DNA of 9,251 nt from assembly GCA_016191565.1 (NCBI GenBank), contig JACPWA010000069.1, positions 1 to 9,251 on the forward strand. Direction: 5' to 3'. Position numbers and translations under genes: made by a program. This stretch comes from Simkania negevensis. GTDB taxonomy: Bacteria; Chlamydiota; Chlamydiia; Chlamydiales; Simkaniaceae. Below the pieces are notes generated by a model. It was not told where the DNA came from. It was given only the letters and a program-made list of their open reading frames with translations, and made no database searches. Shown here piece after piece: positions 1-5,849 of this stretch. The first letter of the stretch is position 1, and every line of letters begins with the position of its first letter.

Positions 1-4
1 ATAA

Positions 5-33
5 ATTATATAAAATAATACTTTATTAGTCAA
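5..33 (-). promoter_or_regulatory. Leftward sigma70-like promoter firing out of the window
   Basis: Read on the minus strand, a -35 box TTGACT (28-33) is separated by exactly 17 bp from a perfect -10 box TATAAT (5-10). Transcription would start just beyond the left edge of the window, so the gene it serves cannot be seen. It would run in the same direction as glmS. The surrounding DNA is very AT-rich, which raises the chance of a fortuitous -10, but the near-consensus -35 at ideal spacing supports a real promoter. Confidence 0.5.
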
Positions 34-116
34 TAATTATTTTTTAATTTTAGACTGTATAAGCTCATAGTTATTATAAGACGTAAGTGCTTGAATTATA
101 AAATGATGACAGGAAA

Positions 117-131
117 GGAGCGAAAAGCTCC
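117..131 (-). terminator. Weak candidate terminator hairpin for glmS
   Basis: Thirty-five bases after the glmS stop codon the minus strand reads GGAGC-TTTTC-GCTCC and then TTTCC. The 5-bp stem is GC-rich, but it is short and the following U tract is poor, so this is at best a weak intrinsic terminator. No better candidate lies between glmS and the next leftward promoter. Confidence 0.3.
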
Positions 132-166
132 AAAAACTAAATTTACAGACCCACTAGTCAAAAGAC

Positions 167-2029
167 CTATTCTACGGTAACCGATTTTGCCAAGTTGCGT
201 GGTTGATCGATTTCAGTCCCCCGCCTTTCAGCAATATAGTAAGCAAAGAGCTGTGCAGCAATAGAATAGGTAATAGGGGAGAGGTGGTCGCTTGTTTCAG
301 GAAGAAATAGAAGATGAGGAGTGATCTTTGCTAGCTCTTTTGCTTTTTTGGGAGCAAAAGCTAAAATGGGCCCGCTACGCGCTTTTACTTCCATGAGGCT
401 ACTCACCATCTTTCCTAAAGTTTGTTCATTTCCACACATTCCGATAGTAAGAAGTTTTGGATTGATGAGAGCGATTGGTCCATGTTTAAGCTCTCCTGCA
501 GGATACCCCATAGCGTTTAAATAGCTAATTTCTTTTAGTTTAAGAGCAGCTTCTTGACTGGCAGGATACATATAATTTCGACCAATAAAAAAGAAGCTTT
601 CGAAATGTGCGTAAGTTTCAGCAAAGGTTTCGATTTTCTCTGCTTGCGCAAGAACTTCAGTAATCTTATTGGGAAGCTGTCTAAGTTCTTTGAGGAAAGA
701 TTGTCCTTCTTCTTTTCCCATATGCCGTATGCGGGCCATGAAGAGAGTAAAAAGGATGGCTACAGTGAGTTGGCTTGTAAACGCTTTAGTGGAGCAAACG
801 CTGATTTCAGGACCAGCGCGGAGAAAAAGAGAACTATCAGCTTCTCTAGTAATGGTGGAATGTTCCACATTACAAATCGCAAGAACCTTAGCTCCCTTTG
901 CTTTTGCTTCTCTGATTGCTGCAATTGTATCTGCTGTTTCTCCTGATTGACTAATTGCAATAACTAAGGTGCCTTTCGATATGATGGGGTTGGTATAGCG
1001 AAACTCTGAAGCAATTTTAGCTTCTGCAGGAATCCGAGCAATTTGTTCGAACATTGCACTTGCAATCGATCCAGCATGATAGGAGGTGCCACAGCCTAAG
1101 ATCAAGATACGGTTGATGCTCTGCAGTTCTTGAGGAGAAAAAGAGAGCTCTTCAAAATGTGCTGTTCCGAACTCCTCTTGCAGCCGCCCCTCCATAGTTC
1201 GTTGAACAGTTTGTGATTGCTCAAAGATCTCTTTTAACATAAAGTGCTTATAACCATTTTTAGAAATTGCACTATTTTCAAATCGAATCGTCGCCGTCTT
1301 CTTTTCTTTCTTTTTGCCTTCTAGGTCATAGATGAAAGCCTCTCGATGATCAATGATCGCAATCTCATCGCTTTTCAAGTAGGAAATTTCTAATGACTTC
1401 CCTCCAAATGTATTAGGGTCAGAAGAAAGATAGCCTTCCTGCGTCTTTTTATCAAAGCCAACTACTAGAGGATTCTCTCTAGCAGCAGCGAAAATTTGAT
1501 TGGGATGATTAACGTGGATAAGGGCGATAGCAAAAGATCCTTTGAGCTCTTTTAATGCCTTTTCAAGAGCCTGATGGAGATCTTCTTTGTAATAACTTGA
1601 GATAAGCTCTGCAATCACTTCGGTATCTGTTTCGCTTTGAAAAACCACTCCGGTTCTTTTTAGTTTTTCTCTAATCTTTTGCTCATTTTCAATGATCCCA
1701 TTATGCACAAGAGCTAGCGTTTGCTTTTTGTTGAATTGGGGGTGAGCATTGATTTCAGTTGGTTTGCCATGAGTTGCCCATCTAGTATGTCCGATGACAA
1801 GATTAAAATCAAAGTTTTTAGCATGGAGTGCCTGCTGTAGAGAAAGAAGCTTACCAGCTCTTCGATGAACTTCGATTTTTCCCTTGCTAATTCCAGCGAG
1901 CCCAGAGGAATCATAGCCACGGTATTCAAGTCGCTTTAGACCCTCTAAGCAGATAGCTACAGGGCTTAGCTTGTGACGCTGTTTCTTTTTTTCGGTGAAA
2001 GGGGAGACATAACCAAAAATTCCACACAT
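167..2029 (-). CDS. glmS: Glutamine--fructose-6-phosphate aminotransferase (isomerizing)
   Basis: This cytoplasmic enzyme makes glucosamine-6-phosphate from fructose-6-phosphate and glutamine, the first step towards UDP-GlcNAc for peptidoglycan and LPS. The 620-residue protein is complete. It begins MCGIFGY with the N-terminal nucleophile Cys2 of class II glutaminases, followed by EYRGYDSSG (35-43), HTRWATHGKP (81-90), HNGIIEN (109-115) and SETDTEV (132-138). Two SIS sugar-isomerase domains follow: CGTSYHAG (313-320), SQSGETADT (360-368) and CSTKAF (412-417) in the first, KLKEISY and GELKHGP (about 497-518) in the second. The C-terminus LAKSVTVE is the usual family ending. It is about 11 residues longer than the E. 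coli enzyme (609), mostly through a basic insertion at residues 12-23. The start is fixed by the obligatory MCG; no clear Shine-Dalgarno precedes it. It is divergent from the MgtE-like gene. No glmS ribozyme is present. Confidence 0.97.
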   Translation of the reverse strand: MCGIFGYVSPFTEKKKQRHKLSPVAICLEGLKRLEYRGYDSSGLAGISKGKIEVHRRAGKLLSLQQALHAKNFDFNLVIGHTRWATHGKPTEINAHPQFNKKQTLALVHNGIIENEQKIREKLKRTGVVFQSETDTEVIAELISSYYKEDLHQALEKALKELKGSFAIALIHVNHPNQIFAAARENPLVVGFDKKTQEGYLSSDPNTFGGKSLEISYLKSDEIAIIDHREAFIYDLEGKKKEKKTATIRFENSAISKNGYKHFMLKEIFEQSQTVQRTMEGRLQEEFGTAHFEELSFSPQELQSINRILILGCGTSYHAGSIASAMFEQIARIPAEAKIASEFRYTNPIISKGTLVIAISQSGETADTIAAIREAKAKGAKVLAICNVEHSTITREADSSLFLRAGPEISVCSTKAFTSQLTVAILFTLFMARIRHMGKEEGQSFLKELRQLPNKITEVLAQAEKIETFAETYAHFESFFFIGRNYMYPASQEAALKLKEISYLNAMGYPAGELKHGPIALINPKLLTIGMCGNEQTLGKMVSSLMEVKARSGPILAFAPKKAKELAKITPHLLFLPETSDHLSPITYSIAAQLFAYYIAERRGTEIDQPRNLAKSVTVE

Positions 2030-2054
2030 AGATAGGTAAGAGCCTTTTTCTTTA

Positions 2055-2084
2055 ATTTTAGATAAAGATCTTACTTCTTTACAA
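2055..2084 (-). promoter_or_regulatory. Probable glmS promoter
   Basis: On the minus strand a -35 box TTGTAA (2079-2084, 4/6 to consensus) and a -10 box TAAAAT (2055-2060, 5/6) lie 18 bp apart. The start of transcription would fall near 2048, giving a leader of about 20 nt before the glmS ATG. The -35 box sits 2 bp from the -35 box of the divergent promoter. Confidence 0.45.
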
Positions 2085-2086
2085 GC

Positions 2087-2114
2087 TTGACATTTATAAG
2101 AGGAAGACTAAGAT
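2087..2114 (+). promoter_or_regulatory. Probable promoter of the MgtE-like gene
   Basis: A perfect -35 box TTGACA (2087-2092) is followed after 16 bp by TAAGAT (2109-2114, 4/6). Transcription would begin near 2121, only a couple of bases before the ATG at 2123, so the mRNA would be almost leaderless. If instead translation starts at the TTG inside this -35 box, this promoter cannot be the one used. Confidence 0.4.
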
Positions 2115-2122
2115 CAGTTCAC

Positions 2123-3103
2123 ATGACTTATAAACAATTAGATGAGCCGATTCGAGATTTTATTCACCCTGTTCGTACCGCTGTTCATATGGATCAAACG
2201 GTAGGGGAAGCCATCCAGTCCTTGCGTGAAAAAAAGATCGAAGCTGAAATTATTTATATCTATGTTGTCGATGATGAGAAAAAACTCATCGGAATAGTCC
2301 CCACCCGAAGACTCCTTCTTTCTGATCCTACTCTTTCTATTCATAAGATTATGGAGACTTCTGTGGTCACCCTTCATGGAGAGCAAACCCTTCAAGAGGC
2401 TATGGAAGTATTAGAAACTCATCGACTACTTGCTCTCCCTGTAATCGATCAAAATAGACATCTTCTAGGTATAATCGATGTGGAATTTTATCTTGAAGAA
2501 AGGATGGATTTAGCCAATTCGAGAATGCGCTTAGAGCTGTTTCAGCTCATGGGCCTTGTCATTGAGGAAGGGAAGCATTCTACCCCCGTTAAAGGATATA
2601 AATTGCGTATGCCTTGGATCTTTTGTACCATGTTTTCCGGGATTTCTTGCGCTGTAATTTCAAGGGTCTTTGAATTGGTCCTTGCTAAAGTTTTGCTCCT
2701 TGCTATGTTCATCCCCCTTGTCCTTTCCATGTCAGAGTCCATTTCAATGCAATCGATGACCCAGAGTATTCAGCTTTTAAGAAGACCAACACAACATAAA
2801 AAACATCTTAAACAATCTCTCATGCGGGAATGGCAGATCGTTTTTCTTTTAGCAGTTTCTTGCGGTCTAATCATAGGTTCTCTTTCCCTCCTTTGGGGAG
2901 ATGGGGTGCATCCGGCTATGGTGATCGGCTTTGGAATCATGATTTCAGTTACCATTTCTGCTACGATTGGCTCCCTTCTTCCCCTCATCCTTCACGCTAG
3001 AAAGTGGGATCCTAAAGTAGCTGCAGGGCCTGTGGCCTTAATGTTTGCCGATATTCTTACTACTCTGATCTATCTCTCTTTAGGGGCTTATTGGCTTCTT
3101 TAA
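2123..3103 (+). CDS. Short MgtE-like divalent cation transporter (CBS pair plus membrane domain)
   Basis: This is probably an inner-membrane Mg2+ (or other divalent cation) transporter. Counting from the ATG (326 residues), a pair of CBS domains fills about 16-133, with DEKKLIGIVPTRRLL closing the first and RHLLGIIDVEFYLEE closing the second. A five-helix MgtE membrane domain follows at about 164-326. The segment WDPKVAAGPVALMFADILT matches the last-helix signature of MgtE, and its Asp310 corresponds to the ion-pathway Asp of that family. The N-terminal superhelical domain of typical MgtE (about 450 residues) is absent, and the usual glycine-rich GGNxGxQ stretch reads SMSESISMQS, so ion selectivity may differ. 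The frame is also open to a TTG at 2087, which would add 12 residues; I prefer ATG because the TTG lies in a perfect -35 box and has no ribosome site. A purine-rich AGGAAG lies 16 nt before the ATG, too far to be a good Shine-Dalgarno. Confidence 0.85.
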   Translation: MTYKQLDEPIRDFIHPVRTAVHMDQTVGEAIQSLREKKIEAEIIYIYVVDDEKKLIGIVPTRRLLLSDPTLSIHKIMETSVVTLHGEQTLQEAMEVLETHRLLALPVIDQNRHLLGIIDVEFYLEERMDLANSRMRLELFQLMGLVIEEGKHSTPVKGYKLRMPWIFCTMFSGISCAVISRVFELVLAKVLLLAMFIPLVLSMSESISMQSMTQSIQLLRRPTQHKKHLKQSLMREWQIVFLLAVSCGLIIGSLSLLWGDGVHPAMVIGFGIMISVTISATIGSLLPLILHARKWDPKVAAGPVALMFADILTTLIYLSLGAYWLL

Positions 3104-3156
3104 AAATTCTCGCCATGTGCCTTTGAATATGACTCATGACGGCTGCTTTTTCATCA

Positions 3157-3918
3157 TCAAACTTTTCTTAAACGCATAAAGTCCAGATTAGTTAAAGAGG
3201 CTAAAGATGGAGAAAAACGGTGCCAGCAGTTTCCTAAAATAAAAGAGGCTATAATCAAAACGAGCACAACAGACCTTTCCCAACCAGTTATTAGGGATAA
3301 ACCCCCTCGATGAGTAGCCGGGGCACTTTCTAAATTCCTAATCTTCTTCGCCATGGCCCTTCCTAACTCCCTAATCTTCCTCAGACGATTTTCTCTTTCC
3401 TTGCTAATGTATTCCTCTCTTTCTTTTGAATGTGTTGAGAATCTTAAGGAAAGCTCTAAACCGCCGACCTGAATTATTTTCTGTTGTAACCATTCGATGT
3501 GATTCCTTAAATCGTCAACTTGCATCGTCTCCTTAAACTGCCCCTTTAACCATGCGAACTGCTTCTTTAAGTCGTTGACATGTATCATCTTTTTCCCCTT
3601 TCCCTTTAGCCATTCAATATGTCTCTTTAACCATTTGACCTGCTCATTTAATTCTGTGTTACTACCTGTTAGTGTTTGGATTTCAACTGATAACGATTTA
3701 ATTTTTTCTTTTAAAAAGTTTATACGGTTTATTAATTCCTGACGAGTTTTGCGTTTTTTTCTGTTATTGCCTGAAGGGGAAATACCATTGCTGCCATCCC
3801 CGTTCGTAGAGGAGGAGGAAAAAGGTAAAGAAGGGGAATATTTTATAGTATATATGGGAGATCGTGGATGTTGTGAATTTGGGCCGCCACCGCCTATGGT
3901 TAATTGCATCGACGCCAT
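3157..3918 (-). CDS. Hypothetical coiled-coil protein with 20-residue repeats and a C-terminal membrane segment
   Basis: I do not recognise this 253-residue protein. A Gly/Pro/Ser/Asn-rich, probably disordered N-terminus (about 1-52) leads to a basic patch NRKKRKTR (52-59). A long predicted coiled coil (about 60-200) follows, inside which three imperfect units begin at residues 94, 114 and 134, sharing a V-x-x-L-x-x-x-x-x-W-L pattern with a 20-residue period. A single hydrophobic stretch, SVVLVLIIASFILGNCW (216-232), is followed by a short tail. There is no N-terminal signal peptide. The ATG has a good ribosome site (GAGAGG, 5-7 nt upstream). It converges on the MgtE-like gene with a gap of only about 50 bp. 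A flexible N-terminus, coiled coil and late membrane segment are typical of secreted host-interacting proteins in intracellular bacteria, but that role is inference; a structural or division-associated membrane protein is equally possible. Confidence 0.7.
   Translation of the reverse strand: MASMQLTIGGGGPNSQHPRSPIYTIKYSPSLPFSSSSTNGDGSNGISPSGNNRKKRKTRQELINRINFLKEKIKSLSVEIQTLTGSNTELNEQVKWLKRHIEWLKGKGKKMIHVNDLKKQFAWLKGQFKETMQVDDLRNHIEWLQQKIIQVGGLELSLRFSTHSKEREEYISKERENRLRKIRELGRAMAKKIRNLESAPATHRGGLSLITGWERSVVLVLIIASFILGNCWHRFSPSLASLTNLDFMRLRKV
3460..3639 (-). repeat. Three tandem imperfect 60-bp coding repeats
   Basis: Within the coiled-coil gene, units at 3580-3639, 3520-3579 and roughly 3460-3519 encode the 20-residue blocks that begin VKWLKRHIEWLK, VNDLKKQFAWLK and VDDLRNHIEWLQ. 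Protein similarity is clear; DNA similarity is moderate, strongest around the bases encoding the WLK core and the start of each block. The third unit is degenerate at its end. The pattern indicates old tandem duplication of a 60-bp unit rather than a recent expansion. Confidence 0.6.
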
Positions 3919-3982
3919 AATTTCCTCTCCCGCAATTTTTAATGATACATGTCGTTCAATATTTTACGTTTGAAGAGATTTC

Positions 3983-4011
3983 ATGTTAAAAGAAAGGCTA
4001 CATGATTTCAA
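3983..4011 (-). promoter_or_regulatory. Candidate promoter of the coiled-coil gene
   Basis: On the minus strand a -35 box TTGAAA (4006-4011, 5/6) and a -10 box TAACAT (3983-3988, 4/6) lie 17 bp apart. Transcription would start near 3976, giving a leader of about 58 nt with a good ribosome site next to the ATG. It is the best sigma70-like match upstream of the gene, but only moderate. Confidence 0.35.
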
Positions 4012-4045
4012 TAAAAATTTTATCCCATAGACTTCTTGCGCCATT

Positions 4046-4205
4046 TATAGTGCATTAAACTTTGCATGATAAAATTCATCTGCGTCTTTTCGCATGTAAT
4101 CTCGCATTCGAACTCACCGACTTTACAAAGTCCCTCGTTTTCCATGCTGCATTCCATGCAACAATCTTGCAGCCAATTTTATCATCTAAAATTTAATCCA
4201 CTATA
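4046..4205. mobile_element. 160-bp palindromic MITE-like element, complete copy
   Basis: The element has terminal inverted repeats: the first 31 bases from each end agree at 27 positions, beginning TATAGTG and ending CACTATA. The symmetry runs to the exact centre, where GACTTT-AC-AAAGTC (4119-4132) is centred on the same point (4125.5) as the ends. Ungapped, about 51 of 79 half-element positions pair. The TA-bearing ends are compatible with a TA target duplication, as seen with IS630/Tc1-mariner-type transposition. It has no coding capacity. A second copy begins at 9177 in the opposite orientation, which confirms that it is a dispersed repeat with a defined end at TATAGTGG. Confidence 0.85.
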
Positions 4206-4207
4206 AT
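4179..4207 (+). promoter_or_regulatory. Candidate promoter made at the edge of the palindromic element
   Basis: A -35-like TTATCA (4179-4184, 4/6) inside the element and a perfect -10 TATAAT (4202-4207) spanning its right edge lie 17 bp apart. Transcription would run rightward from about 4214 through the hairpin at 4234-4303 and then antisense to the 3' end of the permease gene. The last two bases of the -10 come from flanking DNA; at the other copy of the element the equivalent hexamer is TATATG. Confidence 0.35.
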
Positions 4208-4233
4208 CTGTTCGAAAAAATCGATGATTTCTT

Positions 4234-4303
4234 TGTGTTTTTGTTTTTCTGTTACGAGACATACCCAAAGGGGTAAGCGACGCAACAGAAAAACAAAAGC
4301 ACA
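4234..4303 (+). repeat. Long hairpin: 20-bp stem with a second apical stem
   Basis: Arms 4234-4253 and 4284-4303 match at 19 of 20 positions; the odd pair would be a U-G wobble in RNA copied from the plus strand, so that RNA would pair throughout. An apical stem TACCC (4262-4266) with GGGTA (4271-4275) and a 4-nt loop has exactly the same centre (4268.5), separated from the outer stem by a symmetric 8 x 8 internal loop. No U tract follows on either strand, so it is not an ordinary intrinsic terminator. It may be a structured RNA or a second fold-back element. Confidence 0.65.
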
Positions 4304-4387
4304 TAGGAAGAACAGTTTTAGTGAATAAAGGGGTTTGCGTAAGGTGTCTAATTAAAAGAGATTTTAGAAAATCAATTTTGCGAAATG

Positions 4388-5779
4388 TTATTTATTCCAG
4401 CTTGGCCTTTTAAAGAAAAGAATCAGAAAAGGAGCTGAGCAGAAGATCACCATCCCGATGCCTAAAAAGAGGGCATAGCCCCAGAAGTGGCTAATATTAA
4501 TTTCTGGTGGGGGATAAAAGCCGATAATAATAGAGAAAATAGCGCCGAAGATTCCGATCAAAGAGATCGCCCAAAGTCCAAATTTTCCCCCTGGCACTCT
4601 ATAGGCTCTAATAACATTTGGCCTCTTATAGCGCAGGATGAGGGCTGCTAAAAAGAGAAGGATATACATAACTAGATAAAGCTGTGAGGCAAGCACCATC
4701 AGGATCCAAAAGGAAGTATCTACGTTTGGCATATAAAGAAAAATCACTCCAAGGATGGAGACAATCGCTGCTTGACAAATCAACATGGCAGTCGGCATGT
4801 ATCTTTTGTTGATTTTATGGAGAAGAGGAGGTAAATCTCCGTCCTGCGCTGCAGCTAAAAGAGCTTTTGTAGGTCCAACGATCCAGGTGCTCATCTGACC
4901 CAAAGCTCCAAAAGCAATGAGAAGAGCAATGATAGGCATGCACCAGCTAAATCCATAAGCAGCCATAAAATGGGAAATGGCAGCCACAGAGCTTGAAACT
5001 AGACTGATTTCGTTTTGTGGGATCACGAGGGCGATTGATAGAGTTCCTAAAATAGAAAGTATGATAATCAAAAAGGCCGAAAGAAGGATTGCTCTTGGAT
5101 AGCTTTTTTGAGGATTTTCTACATCTTTGGCATGCACAGCCGACATTTCCATCCCAGCAAATCCGAGCAAAATCCCTGTTAAAATTGCCATCTGTTTAGG
5201 GCTAGCTAGATTAGGTATAAGGGAATCAAAGGAAAAACTAATATGGATCGGATTACCTTTAATCATCCAATAGCTTGCAAGGCCAATAATCAGTGCTCCA
5301 GGAATTAGAGTGCCGAAGATAGCTCCCATCGTACTGATCCAGCCTGAGACCTTCATTCCGAGGAGATTAATTAAAGTTGCAGCCCAAAAAGCAATGCAGA
5401 TTACTAGAAACATAAAGGACTTGTTATGCACTAAGCTAGGATCTAGGATATAGGCGATTGTCCCTCCGACAAAGGATAAAAGGGTAGGATACCAAACCAC
5501 ATTTTCAATCCAGAGAAGCCAAGCAGCTAAAAAACCGATCCGATGGCCTAATGCCTCTTTTACCCAAACGTAGATCCCTCCTCTTTGGGGCCATCCAGTA
5601 GCTAACTCCGCTGAAACAATGGAAACAGGGATAAAAAAAATCAGGCTAGCTAAGAGAAAGTAGAAAAGGGAAGAAAAGCCTAAATCTGCTGTGGCAGGCC
5701 AATTTCGGATGCTCAAAATGGCTGCAACATTGATCATTGCTAGGACAAAAACACTAATATTTCTTACAGGAGCCTTCAT
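4388..5779 (-). CDS. APC-family amino-acid antiporter, glutamate/GABA antiporter (GadC/XasA) type
   Basis: This 463-residue inner-membrane transporter exchanges or takes up amino acids. Roughly twelve hydrophobic helices span the whole length. Family features are ELATGWPQRGGIYVWVKEALG (58-78) at the end of helix 2, GFAGMEMSAVHAKDVENPQKSYPRA (206-229, given here as the helix 6 region), and GPTKALLAAAQDG (302-314) in the loop after helix 8. These resemble the glutamate:GABA antiporter branch of the APC superfamily, which includes E. coli GadC and the chlamydial XasA-like protein. GadC has 511 residues with a C-terminal plug that shuts the channel at neutral pH; this protein stops soon after the last helix and lacks that plug. 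The substrate cannot be set from sequence. The start is the ATG heading MKAPVRN; no strong ribosome site precedes it. It is divergent from the serine-hydrolase-like gene across 70 bp, and no glutamate decarboxylase lies nearby. Confidence 0.88.
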   Translation of the reverse strand: MKAPVRNISVFVLAMINVAAILSIRNWPATADLGFSSLFYFLLASLIFFIPVSIVSAELATGWPQRGGIYVWVKEALGHRIGFLAAWLLWIENVVWYPTLLSFVGGTIAYILDPSLVHNKSFMFLVICIAFWAATLINLLGMKVSGWISTMGAIFGTLIPGALIIGLASYWMIKGNPIHISFSFDSLIPNLASPKQMAILTGILLGFAGMEMSAVHAKDVENPQKSYPRAILLSAFLIIILSILGTLSIALVIPQNEISLVSSSVAAISHFMAAYGFSWCMPIIALLIAFGALGQMSTWIVGPTKALLAAAQDGDLPPLLHKINKRYMPTAMLICQAAIVSILGVIFLYMPNVDTSFWILMVLASQLYLVMYILLFLAALILRYKRPNVIRAYRVPGGKFGLWAISLIGIFGAIFSIIIGFYPPPEINISHFWGYALFLGIGMVIFCSAPFLILFFKRPSWNK

Positions 5780-5849
5780 TGGAAGAAACCGTCAAATTGC
5801 AGGAGATTTTCATTTATTTCTAATTTAAAAGTCAATATAAGTCTAATAT

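Larger units (their letters stand above)
1..166. other. AT-rich intergenic strip downstream of glmS
   Basis: This strip carries no credible open reading frame on either strand. It holds the leftward promoter at its left end and, next to the glmS stop, a small stem (GGAGC at 117-121 and GCTCC at 127-131, 5-nt loop) that could end the glmS transcript. I see no tRNA-like or other RNA structure in it. Confidence 0.6.
3919..4387. other. 469-bp non-coding region between the coiled-coil gene and the permease
   Basis: No credible gene is seen on either strand. The region holds the putative coiled-coil gene promoter, the 160-bp palindromic element, the junction promoter and the second hairpin. The last 80 bp before the permease stop show only a short AT-rich inverted repeat (GATTTT and AAAATC near 4360-4373), too weak to call a terminator. 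Confidence 0.6.

Noticed and set aside
321..950. Several plus-strand open frames of 67-130 codons inside glmS
   Set aside because: They are antisense shadows of a fully conserved enzyme; none shows a recognisable domain or ribosome site.
2030..2086. A glmS ribozyme/riboswitch upstream of glmS
   Set aside because: The predicted leader is about 20 nt and the space to the divergent promoter is under 60 bp, far too short for the ribozyme, and no core pseudoknot pattern is visible.
3104..3156. Possible terminator between the convergent MgtE-like and coiled-coil genes
   Set aside because: Only a bulged GCCATG/CATGACGGC pairing with a long loop before TGCTTTTT is visible; it is too imperfect to call.
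3460..3639. CRISPR-like array from the regular 60-bp spacing
   Set aside because: The units are in-frame coding repeats with no unique spacers and no cas genes nearby.
3749..3973. Plus-strand open frame of 74 codons over the start of the coiled-coil gene
   Set aside because: It lies antisense to a gene with a good ribosome site and promoter, has low-complexity Glu/Pro runs mirroring the sense strand, and has no ribosome site of its own.
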